NCBI RefSeq assembly: GCF_023715655.1 | Contig: NZ_JAMBON010000018.1 | Coordinates: forward strand, 1-63,968 | Length of the DNA stretch: 63,968 nucleotides | DNA from: Oceanobacillus luteolus | GTDB lineage: Bacteria > Bacillota > Bacilli > Bacillales > Amphibacillaceae | Reading direction: 5' to 3' | In this document: piece after piece, positions 36,708 to 44,228 of the stretch | How positions within the stretch are numbered: the first letter of the stretch is position 1 | How the letters are laid out: each line of letters starts with the position of its first letter | Notes under the pieces: generated by a model | The model's database searches: none | Told to the model about the DNA's origin: nothing | What the model saw: only the letters and a program-made list of their open reading frames with translations | Position numbers and translations under genes: made by a program

Positions 36708-37358
36708 TCATCTATTAACTACTGAATCTTGATAAGTAAACGGAGCTCCTGTTATCTCTTGTAATTCCTCCAAGCTCAAGTCGGATAGTTGCTCGACCAG
36801 CTCAGCGCCATTCTCTGTAAACTTGAATACTGCATGTTCCGTAATCAGCATATCGGCTCTACCATTTCCGCTTGTTGGAAATGTCAGCTTCTCTACAAGT
36901 TTCGGCTTACCATCTTTTGCTTGGTGCATAGATGCAACTATGATTCGTTTTGCTCCAGCGACTAAGTCCATTGCGCCTCCAACACCTAAAATATCTTTTC
37001 CTGGAATCGCCCAGTTGGCAATTTCTCCATACTGATCAATTTGCAGAACTCCCAACACCGCAACATCAATATGACCACCACGTATCATGACGAAGGAATC
37101 GGAACTGTCAAAGATGGATGCACCTACATCCAATGTGACTGGGTGTTTACTCGCACTGATTAAATCCATGTTGACGTTCTCCTCATCTGGCGTGGGACCC
37201 ATACCAAGGATGCCGTTTTCCGACTGCAGTTCCACTTTTTTATCCCCTAAGTAATCAGGAATCAATGTCGGAATTCCAACCCCAAGATTGACCGTATCCC
37301 CATCTGATAATTCTTGTGCTACCCGCTTTGCAATCTTAATTCTACTCTCCAGCGACAA
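36708..37358 (-). CDS. 3-oxoacid CoA-transferase, beta subunit (ScoB/AtoA/PcaJ type)
   Basis: About 217-aa family I CoA-transferase subunit. VNLGVGIPTLIPDYL and SENGILGMGP (catalytic Glu of the SENG motif) are present. With the alpha subunit it moves CoA from succinyl-CoA or acetyl-CoA to an imported acid. Start choice: TTG at 37358 gives M-S-L-E-S-R-I and follows GGTGGGAG at good spacing, inside the end of the alpha gene. TTG and GTG codons at 37373 and 37370 are alternatives. The acceptor could be acetoacetate, 3-oxoadipate or another short acid; motifs do not decide. Confidence 0.9.
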   Translation of the reverse strand: MSLESRIKIAKRVAQELSDGDTVNLGVGIPTLIPDYLGDKKVELQSENGILGMGPTPDEENVNMDLISASKHPVTLDVGASIFDSSDSFVMIRGGHIDVAVLGVLQIDQYGEIANWAIPGKDILGVGGAMDLVAGAKRIIVASMHQAKDGKPKLVEKLTFPTSGNGRADMLITEHAVFKFTENGAELVEQLSDLSLEELQEITGAPFTYQDSVVNR

Positions 37359-38031
37359 CGTATCTCCCACCAATCTTCACATAATTATTCATGACCAAAT
37401 AATCTACATAGACATGCGGCGTGACGATTTCATAAGGACTCAATTCTCCCACTTCAACAATTTCATCAACCTCTGCAATAACGGTTTTGCCCGCAGTAGC
37501 CATGACGTGGTTGAAATTTCTTCCTGTATAATCATAGACAAGGTTACCTTTCGTATCCGCTTTCAAAGCTTTAATTAAAGAAACATCCCCCTTAATTGCC
37601 CTTTCCAAGATATAAGTCTCACCGTCAAATTCTTTTTCTTCTTTTCCTTCCGCAAGTTTCGTTCCGGCCGCTGTTTTTGTATAGAAACCGGCAATCCCTG
37701 CTCCGCCACAACGAATGCGTTCAGCTAGTGTCCCTTGTGGTACCAGTTCAATCTCCAAATTTCCTTTGGACCACTCGTTTACTGCATCACGATTGGATGT
37801 AAAATATGAACCGACTGCCTTTTTCAGGCAACCTGTGTGCAGAAGGATACCAAGACCCTTATCCTTCTCACCTAGATTATTACTCACTACAGTTAAATCT
37901 TTCTTCCCTAAAGTGGCCAATTCATCGATCAACGTGAATGGAGTTCCTGAAAGTCCAAACCCGCCGACAAGCAATGTATCACCATCGTTTATCAAATTCG
38001 ATAGTTCAGAGCGTTTAATTACTTTACTCAA
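37342..38031 (-). CDS. 3-oxoacid CoA-transferase, alpha subunit (ScoA/AtoD/PcaI type)
   Basis: About 229-aa alpha subunit with LLVGGFGLSGTPFTLI near the start and GGAGIAGFYTKTAAGT, both typical of the family. Together with the beta subunit, whose gene overlaps its 3' end, it forms the activating enzyme of this module, in place of the ligase used by the first operon. TTG at 38031 (M-S-K-V-I-K) follows AGGGGAGG at normal distance; the ATG eight codons earlier lies before that site. First gene behind the sigma-A promoter at 38142-38170. Confidence 0.9.
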   Translation of the reverse strand: MSKVIKRSELSNLINDGDTLLVGGFGLSGTPFTLIDELATLGKKDLTVVSNNLGEKDKGLGILLHTGCLKKAVGSYFTSNRDAVNEWSKGNLEIELVPQGTLAERIRCGGAGIAGFYTKTAAGTKLAEGKEEKEFDGETYILERAIKGDVSLIKALKADTKGNLVYDYTGRNFNHVMATAGKTVIAEVDEIVEVGELSPYEIVTPHVYVDYLVMNNYVKIGGRYVVAGE

Positions 38032-38099
38032 CAATCTTCCTCCCCTCACACTCATAGAAAGCAGAAATAATACTTAAAGCACAGCGAAAGCTATTAATT

Positions 38100-38116
38100 A
38101 TTCCATTTTACGGAAT
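38100..38116. promoter_or_regulatory. palindrome downstream of the CoA-transferase promoter, candidate repressor site
   Basis: ATTCC (38100-38104), seven bases, GGAAT (38112-38116). It lies about 20-35 bases beyond the predicted transcription start, where a bound repressor would block elongation. IclR-family sites often have TGGAA/TTCCA-like arms, so the IclR protein encoded at 25732-26514 is a candidate ligand. Confidence 0.45.
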
Positions 38117-38141
38117 CTTCATTCTGCATTCTGTTAGACAT

Positions 38142-38170
38142 ATTATATTTAAAGGATTATCAAAAGTCAA
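38142..38170 (-). promoter_or_regulatory. sigma-A promoter of the CoA-transferase/TRAP operon
   Basis: On the minus strand TTGACT (38170-38165), a 17-base spacer, then TATAAT (38147-38142). This is a near-consensus vegetative promoter about 110 bases before the alpha-subunit start. Confidence 0.8.
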
Positions 38171-38305
38171 TGATTTTTAAATTTTTTATTAATTTAAATT
38201 ACACCCTAATTTTAAAACCATAATGAAGTCGCTGTTTATTTACTTTCTTTCGATGAAACAGGGATAAAAATGACTAAAGGAGGTAAATTCGTATTAAATA
38301 TAAAA

Positions 38306-38339
38306 GACCCACCTTCCTCATTCGTTAGGAAGACGGGTC
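38306..38339 (-). terminator. rho-independent terminator after the hydroxyacid dehydrogenase gene
   Basis: GACCC and CTTCCT (38306-38318) pair with AGGAAG and GGGTC (38327-38339), with a two-base internal mismatch, followed by TTTTATATTT on the minus strand. Confidence 0.78.
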
Positions 38340-38362
38340 ATATATAGTATTTTATAAAGGCT

Positions 38363-39313
38363 TTAATTCACCACACAAAGAGATTGACCAACATGGAGCA
38401 CCCTATCCACCTCTTCGGCAATCAACATCGCTGTACGTGACTGAGCTTCCACGGTCAAACCAGCAATATGTGGAGATAGTCGGATCCCTTCCACCTTAAG
38501 TAGCGGGGAATCAATTTGTACAGGTTCCTTCTCTAGGACATCCAGATAAGCACCTGCAATTTCCTTAGCTTCAACTGCTGCTGCCAAGTCCCCTTCATGC
38601 ACAATTCCACCCCTAGCCGAATTAATGATATAGGCATGGTCTTTCATCGATCGCATATTATCACGATTGATCAGATGTCTCGTTCCATTCGTAAGTGGCA
38701 CATGAACCGAAATGAAATCAGACGTCTTCAACAGTTCCTCTAGGTCGACTTGTTTAATTCCAGTCTCCTGGACAACATGGTCAAACGGAGCAACAAAAGG
38801 GTCGAAACCGATTACATTCATGCCGAATGCTTTAGCACGTTTGGCAACACGATGGGCAATCTCCCCCATACCGACGAGACCAAGCGTCCGATTATTTAAT
38901 TCATAGCCAGTAAATAGCTTGCGATTCCAATTCCCTTCCCGTACATCCGCATCGGCTGCTTGTAATGGACGTGATGCATCAAGCATTGCCGCCATCACAT
39001 ATTCAGCCACAGATGTTGCATTGGCATTTCTTGCAGATACTACAGGGATATTTCGCTCTCTTGCACCTTTTAAGTCAATATTATCTAGTCCGACACCGAG
39101 ACGTCCGATAACTTGTACTTTTTCCGCTGCATTTAAAAATTCCGTATCCACCTTCGTTTCGTTTCTCACAATCACCGCATCATATGCTGGAAGCAAGCCT
39201 AACAATTCTTCCCGTTTTCGGCTCAACTCCATATCATAATCCACGCTATACCCCTTATTTCTTAAAGCCTCGATTCCATCATCCCACATTAATTCCGTCA
39301 CAAGAATTTTCAT
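38363..39313 (-). CDS. D-isomer-specific 2-hydroxyacid dehydrogenase (phosphoglycerate dehydrogenase-like)
   Basis: 316-aa NAD-dependent dehydrogenase without the C-terminal ACT domain of SerA. It has GLVGMGEIAHRVAKRAKA for NAD binding; the catalytic Arg is in SARGGIVHE, the Glu in DVLEKEP and the His in SPHIAGLT. It oxidises or reduces a 2-hydroxy/2-oxo acid pair; hydroxypyruvate, glyoxylate or sulfolactate-type substrates are possible. It is a single-gene unit with its own promoter (39366-39394) and terminator (38306-38339). A distant paralogue lies at 28372-29361. Confidence 0.88.
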   Translation of the reverse strand: MKILVTELMWDDGIEALRNKGYSVDYDMELSRKREELLGLLPAYDAVIVRNETKVDTEFLNAAEKVQVIGRLGVGLDNIDLKGARERNIPVVSARNANATSVAEYVMAAMLDASRPLQAADADVREGNWNRKLFTGYELNNRTLGLVGMGEIAHRVAKRAKAFGMNVIGFDPFVAPFDHVVQETGIKQVDLEELLKTSDFISVHVPLTNGTRHLINRDNMRSMKDHAYIINSARGGIVHEGDLAAAVEAKEIAGAYLDVLEKEPVQIDSPLLKVEGIRLSPHIAGLTVEAQSRTAMLIAEEVDRVLHVGQSLCVVN

Positions 39314-39365
39314 GGTTTTCTTCCCCCTTTGTATAAAAGCCCTCTTACGTAAATTTCATTGTCTA

Positions 39366-39394
39366 ATTATAGTGTTTGTTTTTTAATTTTGCAA
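39366..39394 (-). promoter_or_regulatory. sigma-A promoter of the 38363-39313 gene
   Basis: On the minus strand TTGCAA, a 17-base spacer, then TATAAT, about 55 bases upstream of the start codon. The -35 box matches four of six positions. Confidence 0.6.
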
Positions 39395-39465
39395 TAATAT
39401 ATTATTATGGTTTTATTCTGATATTTTATTTTACAAAAATTTACTTGATTAAACAGAGGATGCTT

Positions 39466-39876
39466 TTAACCATTTCGTACCTCTCTAAAGTTACGGGCGA
39501 TTTCTTGAATAACCGGTCTGCTTTTTCTTGTAGTAAAATCAATCATGACCTTTGTGACTTCTGCTTCACAAATGATTTCATTTTCTTGATTGATGATTTT
39601 TTGTTGAAATACAAAACTAGTGTTACCTAGTTTTTTTGGAGTTGTGATTACCCGCAACACATCATGAAGCAGTGCTTCTTTTTTATAAAGAATATCCATT
39701 CTTAGAACGACCGTACCTAGATTAGCCTGATGAAAATCTTCATACGAATACCCTGCATTTTTTATGTACCAGGCTTCTCTTCCGTGCTCCAAATAATTCA
39801 AATACACACTATTATTGACATGGTTCAACCCGTCAATATCCTCTTCACTTACTATGATCTGTTTTTCTGCATCCAT
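39466..39876 (-). CDS. 4-hydroxybenzoyl-CoA thioesterase family protein (YbgC/FadM-like)
   Basis: 136-aa hot-dog thioesterase. EEDIDGLNHVNNSVYLNYLE carries the Asp-His-N-x-x-Y active-site pattern of the 4HBT group (Asp near residue 14). It hydrolyses acyl-CoA or acyl-carrier thioesters in the cytosol. ATG at 39876 after GGAGGGG. It stands alone between two oppositely organised genes; no operon partner. Confidence 0.85.
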   Translation of the reverse strand: MDAEKQIIVSEEDIDGLNHVNNSVYLNYLEHGREAWYIKNAGYSYEDFHQANLGTVVLRMDILYKKEALLHDVLRVITTPKKLGNTSFVFQQKIINQENEIICEAEVTKVMIDFTTRKSRPVIQEIARNFREVRNG

Positions 39877-40075
39877 CAAAACCCCTCCATTGGTTTTAGA
39901 TTAAACATAATCGAACGTTCTATCGTAGTCAAGCTCAGTTATGGAATATTTAGAAAATAAGATATAATAAGTTCAAAGAGGAGCATACCTAAATTGAATT
40001 TACCTGCAAATAATGAAATAATATAGTTATAAATCCGACTAGATACATAAGGATTACAGGGATGGAGGGGTAACA

Positions 40076-41215
40076 ATGAAAATTACGGAACTACAAACGA
40101 AGGAAGAGCGGGCAGAGTTGCTCAATGAGACGGTAAAATCTTTTAAAGAACGCGCTCAAGAACACGATGAGAACTTGACTTTTCCTTTTGAAAACTTCAA
40201 AGAATTAAAGGAAATAGGCTATCCTGCTCTTACACTTCCTAAAGAATATGGTGGAGCAGGGATTTCTCTTACTGAAATGCTTCACTTACAGGCAATTATC
40301 GGAAAGGCTGATGGATCAACCGCTCTTTCCATTGGATGGCATATGGGCATTATTAAACACCTAGGTGAAAATAAATCATGGGACGAAGAAACGTTCCAAA
40401 GAGTGGCAAAAGATGTAGTAGAAAATGGAGCCTTGCTAAATAATGCAGCATCAGAACCGGCTACCGGCAGTCCGACACGTGGAGGTAAACCGGAAACGTA
40501 CGCGAAAGAAACGGAAAATGGTTGGATCATCAACGGAAGAAAAACATTCACAACCCTTGCTCCGATCCTAGACTATTTTGTCGTCAGTGCATCGATTGAC
40601 GGGACCGATGACGTCGGTAATTTCCTGATCCAACGGGATCTGACAGGTGTGAGCATTGATGAAACTTGGGATAGTATCGCTATGAGAGGAACAGGCAGTC
40701 ATGATCTTGTTCTTGAAAATGTTCATGTAGAAAAAGATGCGTTGGTAGAGTATCGTAAACCGAAGAAAGAAGCGGCCGGATGGCTCTTGCACATCCCAGC
40801 TTGCTACCTCGGCATCGCTCTGGCTGCTCAAGAATACGCCAATCATTTCGCACGGACCTATTCACCGAATAGCATGGATAAGTCAAAAACGATTTCAGAC
40901 TTTCCTAATGTGAAACAAAAAATGGGAGAAATGGAGTTGTCTGTTCTAGAAGCAAAACATTTCCTCTTTTCAGTCGCGAGAAAATGGGATGAAGCCGATG
41001 ATGAAACAAGACAAACAATGGGATCAGAACTTGGTGCCGTGAAATTATCTGTCGTCAATAAAGCAATCCACATTGTCGACTTGGCGATGCGGATTACCGG
41101 TGCACGCAGCCTGTCACAAGCTAATCCGTTGCAACGCTATTACCGTGATGTACGTGCAGGACTTCATAATCCACCGATGGATGATATGACGATCATGAAT
41201 TTGGCGAGCGGCTGA
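40076..41215 (+). CDS. acyl-CoA dehydrogenase-fold flavoprotein, YdbM-like, without the classical catalytic Glu
   Basis: 379-aa protein with the ACAD fold: NNAASEPATGSPTRGG matches the flavin/acyl loop and IAMRGTGSHDLVLENV the middle domain. The C-terminus reads LQRYYRDVRAGLHNPPMDDM instead of the Y-E-G-T-x-E-I-Q block, so the usual catalytic base is absent. This end is shared with the YdbM group and with flavin monooxygenases of ACAD fold (DszC/SfnC types). It may be a monooxygenase or a divergent dehydrogenase; sequence alone does not decide. It is monocistronic, with its own terminator at 41214-41242 and a GGAGGGG site. Confidence 0.82.
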   Translation: MKITELQTKEERAELLNETVKSFKERAQEHDENLTFPFENFKELKEIGYPALTLPKEYGGAGISLTEMLHLQAIIGKADGSTALSIGWHMGIIKHLGENKSWDEETFQRVAKDVVENGALLNNAASEPATGSPTRGGKPETYAKETENGWIINGRKTFTTLAPILDYFVVSASIDGTDDVGNFLIQRDLTGVSIDETWDSIAMRGTGSHDLVLENVHVEKDALVEYRKPKKEAAGWLLHIPACYLGIALAAQEYANHFARTYSPNSMDKSKTISDFPNVKQKMGEMELSVLEAKHFLFSVARKWDEADDETRQTMGSELGAVKLSVVNKAIHIVDLAMRITGARSLSQANPLQRYYRDVRAGLHNPPMDDMTIMNLASG

Positions 41216-41242
41216 CCCCACAAAAGTACTGTGGGGTCTTTT
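41214..41242 (+). terminator. rho-independent terminator
   Basis: GACCCCACA (41214-41222) pairs with TGTGGGGTC (41230-41238), followed by TTTT. It overlaps the stop codon of the ACAD-fold gene. Confidence 0.88.
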
Positions 41243-41300
41243 CCCTTCGGATAAATGATACAATACTTTTATATCCATTAAACAGAAAGGGTCATGACAA

Positions 41301-42350
41301 GTGAAAAAACGATTAGGTGGAAGCCGAATCATTAAAACAGGCTTAGCAGTATTATTGACAGCTTGGGTTTGCGAATTAATTGGTTGGCCACCTGTCTTCG
41401 CAGTAATTACAGCGATTGTAACGATCGAACCAACTGTTTCAGACTCCATCAAGAAGGGGATTGTACGTTTTCCAGCTTCAGCAATCGGTTCAGCCTATGC
41501 CGTCATATTTATCTCCTTATTCGGCAATTCCCCTATCACCTATACGTTAGCAGCTGTTCTTACTATAGCCACTTGCTTTAAATTAAACCTTCACGCCGGA
41601 TTACTTGTAGCAACCTTGACATCTGTAGCGATGGTTGAAGTAATACATGAGCATTTATTTATTGCCTTTTTGATTCGATTAGGTACGACGACCATTGGAC
41701 TTGTTATTTCAACCGCAGTCAATATGTTTATCCTACCTCCAGATTACAGAGAGGACATTTTTACTAACATCGGAAAAATTACGAATCATACTGCCTACCT
41801 GATAAATAAGATATACTCAGACAGTATAAGTGTAAATAAAGCCAATAGGACAAAATCATCTACATTGCTCATTAAATTGGAAAAAAAGCTTAACAACACC
41901 CTTAGACTGATTCAGTTTCAAAAGGACGAGCTAAAATATCACCCTTTAGTGGCTAGTGAAGAAAAGTTATTTCTTCAACTGGAGGAACAGGCAAAATTAC
42001 TGCAAAAGATGCACGGTCGCCTGGAGTACTTACTTCATCATCCAATGGATGACTTAAATTGGAATGAGGAAGAAAAAGAATTGATTCATACCGTTGTACA
42101 GGAACTGGCAGACAGTTTACAAGACAAACGTAGATTTGATTTATCCATACATCTTGAAAATAAGCAAAAAATCACTTCTAGATTTTGGCAAGACCGTACG
42201 AATTTCATGAAAAATACGGAAAGTCACTCAACAACCATTCAGCCTGAAATAATCCTTCTATACGAACTATCAACGCTATTCAACTTAGTGGAACGATTTT
42301 TAAAAGAAGATAGGGATAACTCAAAAGAGCCAGAACGGATGATGACATAA
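41301..42350 (+). CDS. aromatic acid exporter family membrane protein (FUSC/YqjA-like)
   Basis: 349-aa membrane protein. The N-terminal about 150 residues hold four to five hydrophobic segments (TGLAVLLTAWVCELIGWPPV is the first) typical of ArAE_1/FUSC. The remaining half is helical, charged and cytosolic. B. subtilis YqjA is a homologue of unknown substrate; related proteins export aromatic carboxylates. GTG start after AAAGGG. It stands between an ACAD-fold gene and a convergent flavoprotein gene. Confidence 0.82.
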   Translation: MKKRLGGSRIIKTGLAVLLTAWVCELIGWPPVFAVITAIVTIEPTVSDSIKKGIVRFPASAIGSAYAVIFISLFGNSPITYTLAAVLTIATCFKLNLHAGLLVATLTSVAMVEVIHEHLFIAFLIRLGTTTIGLVISTAVNMFILPPDYREDIFTNIGKITNHTAYLINKIYSDSISVNKANRTKSSTLLIKLEKKLNNTLRLIQFQKDELKYHPLVASEEKLFLQLEEQAKLLQKMHGRLEYLLHHPMDDLNWNEEEKELIHTVVQELADSLQDKRRFDLSIHLENKQKITSRFWQDRTNFMKNTESHSTTIQPEIILLYELSTLFNLVERFLKEDRDNSKEPERMMT

Positions 42351-42370
42351 ATCAACCGTCTTGGCTCTTT
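42324..42370. terminator. bidirectional terminator-like hairpin
   Basis: AAAGAGCCA near 42324 pairs with TGGCTCTTT ending at 42370, with an inner ACGG/CCGT pairing. It overlaps the last codons of the exporter gene and separates convergent genes. Confidence 0.6.
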
Positions 42371-42394
42371 ACGTATTTGGGGATTCACTCCACT

Positions 42395-43012
42395 CTATTC
42401 ACTTACATTTCCCTCAGCTGGAATAGGTGTTTCTGCTAAGATTCTTGCCATGTGAACAAGATTATGGCTTGCTGTTTTTGCGTTCTGCTGTGTAAATTCA
42501 TTTTCTTGTCCATTTGCTTCGATATAAGAAGCTCCAGGTCCTGCTTCGCCCACCCAATAAGCAAGCGGATTAGGCGGTAACGTGAAGCCATAATGTCCTA
42601 AACTGAAGAGTATATCTCTAGCCGCATGTTTGGCACCATCTTCATTTCCAGTCACTACTACACCAGCAACTTTATTATAGTAAATAGGTTGTCCTTTTTC
42701 ATTCGTCTCCGAACCCGATCCACTAATTCGTTCCATGACCATTTTAGCCACACTCGCTTTTTCTCCAAGCCATATTGGCGTTCCAACAAGCAGAATATCT
42801 GCCTGCTTAATTTTGTCAGCAATAAGCGGCCACTCATCACCCTCTCCCATATCTGCCTCTACGCCAAAAGCTACATTGTAATCAACCACTCGGACCGTTT
42901 CTGATTCCACTCCATTTTGGTCAAAGACCTGAATGAATTCCTCTAATAATGCATCTGTATTGGATGTCTCAGTAGATTTCTTTAATGAACAGTTTAAGAT
43001 TAAAGCTTTCAC
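42395..43012 (-). CDS. flavodoxin-like NAD(P)H-dependent FMN oxidoreductase
   Basis: 205-aa flavodoxin-fold protein. LNCSLKKSTETSNTD fits the FMN phosphate loop, VGTPIWLGEKASVAKMVMER the central loop, and VTGNEDGAKHAARDILFSLG the third flavin contact. It belongs to the multimeric flavodoxin WrbA/NADPH-dependent FMN reductase group and may reduce quinones or nitro compounds. No operon partner. Good GGAG site before the ATG. Confidence 0.86.
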   Translation of the reverse strand: MKALILNCSLKKSTETSNTDALLEEFIQVFDQNGVESETVRVVDYNVAFGVEADMGEGDEWPLIADKIKQADILLVGTPIWLGEKASVAKMVMERISGSGSETNEKGQPIYYNKVAGVVVTGNEDGAKHAARDILFSLGHYGFTLPPNPLAYWVGEAGPGASYIEANGQENEFTQQNAKTASHNLVHMARILAETPIPAEGNVSE

Positions 43013-43228
43013 GAAAACACTCCTTTTTTATCTTTGATATATAGGTCCTGTTCCCTGTTTTACTGAAATATAATCTTATTTCACTATGTCGCTTGATAAT
43101 ACAGGATGAAATACTTGTATGACACGCTCAATTCCACGTTTCATTCTCCATACATAAGGGAATCACCTGCAGTATAGACATTTATATAGCAACTTATCAA
43201 TTAATGACAAGAAAGGATTGGATTCATT

Positions 43229-44167
43229 TTGAGTAAATATCTTTATGGGAACACACCGACTTTTCTCGGCGCAAAGAATCTATCTGCTGGAGAGTCTCTA
43301 GAAGATGTGGATGCTGTAGTTTACGGAGTGCCTTGGGAAGGTGCCGTCACTTGGGGTGATTATACAGGATGCGAACTAGGGCCAAAAGTCATGCGTTTGA
43401 CATCTGGAAGATATAGCGGCTATTTGCCGGAACTTGACCATATTGACGTATTTGAACATGTGAAGCTTGGAGATGTCGGAGATGTGGATGTCGTTCCAGC
43501 AGATGTCGAGGAAACGATGAAGAGAATTACTGATTTTACGAGCAAGCTTTGGCAAAGCGACAAATTTCTAATCGGCCTCGGTGGTGACCATGGAATCACA
43601 TTTCCGATCGTAAGAGCACTGGCAGAACAAGGTAAAAAGGTCGGTATCCTTCACCTGGATGCACATTACGACAACCTCCCCTCACATAATGGAGATCAAT
43701 ATGCACGTTGCAGTCCTTTCGCCCGTTTGTACGAACAAGAAGGTGTGCGCAACGAAAGCATCATCCATACAGGTATTCATGGACCAAGAAATCTTCCTGA
43801 AGCCGGAAGAAATGCACGGGATGCAGGTGCGGTCACAGTGACGATTAATGATATCCGTAAGCAAGATGATCTGGCGAAGTATGCCCGTGAACTATACGCA
43901 ATGGCTAGCAAAGATGTCGACTGTGTCTACTTAAGCATTTGCAGTGATGTATTGGACTTTGCTTTTAATCCCGGTGGTCCTGTCGACGGCAACGGATTAA
44001 CCTCTTATGAGCTTGTGACACTTGTTCATGAAATCTGTAAGCAGGGTGTCATCGGCATGGACTTTGTAGAAGTATACCCACAGCAGGATAACAACCAAAA
44101 TTCTGCCCACTTTGTTTCTACAGTTATTTTATATGCCTTGGCAGGGTGGATCCATTCGAAAAAGTGA
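43229..44167 (+). CDS. ureohydrolase (agmatinase/arginase family) with Cys replacing a metal-ligand Asp
   Basis: 312-aa ureohydrolase-fold enzyme; family members hydrolyse guanidino compounds to urea with two Mn ions. Metal ligands seen: His121 in GGDHG and Asp144, His146, Asp148 in DAHYDN. The canonical S-x-D-x-D-x-L-D-P motif reads SICSDVLDF: the first, bridging Asp is Cys238, while Asp240 is kept. The usual GIRG is TGIHGP, but the Glu of DFVEVYP remains. The substrate is therefore probably not simple agmatine. Start is TTG at 43229 after AAAGGA. An Nramp-like transporter gene follows 61 bases later, likely co-transcribed. Confidence 0.85.
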   Translation: MSKYLYGNTPTFLGAKNLSAGESLEDVDAVVYGVPWEGAVTWGDYTGCELGPKVMRLTSGRYSGYLPELDHIDVFEHVKLGDVGDVDVVPADVEETMKRITDFTSKLWQSDKFLIGLGGDHGITFPIVRALAEQGKKVGILHLDAHYDNLPSHNGDQYARCSPFARLYEQEGVRNESIIHTGIHGPRNLPEAGRNARDAGAVTVTINDIRKQDDLAKYARELYAMASKDVDCVYLSICSDVLDFAFNPGGPVDGNGLTSYELVTLVHEICKQGVIGMDFVEVYPQQDNNQNSAHFVSTVILYALAGWIHSKK

Positions 44168-44228
44168 TAAAGATGAGTAGAACGCATAGAGATAAAAGTA
44201 AGACATGTAATAAATTGGAGGAAATTTT

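Noticed and set aside
38271-38345. 25-codon plus-strand frame containing AAAGGAGG
   Set aside because: The ribosome-like sequence lies inside the frame rather than ahead of it, and the frame runs through the terminator hairpin of the opposite gene.
43013-43228. Guanidine riboswitch ahead of the ureohydrolase
   Set aside because: I looked for the conserved guanidine-I/II/III motifs and did not see them. A covariance-model search would settle this.
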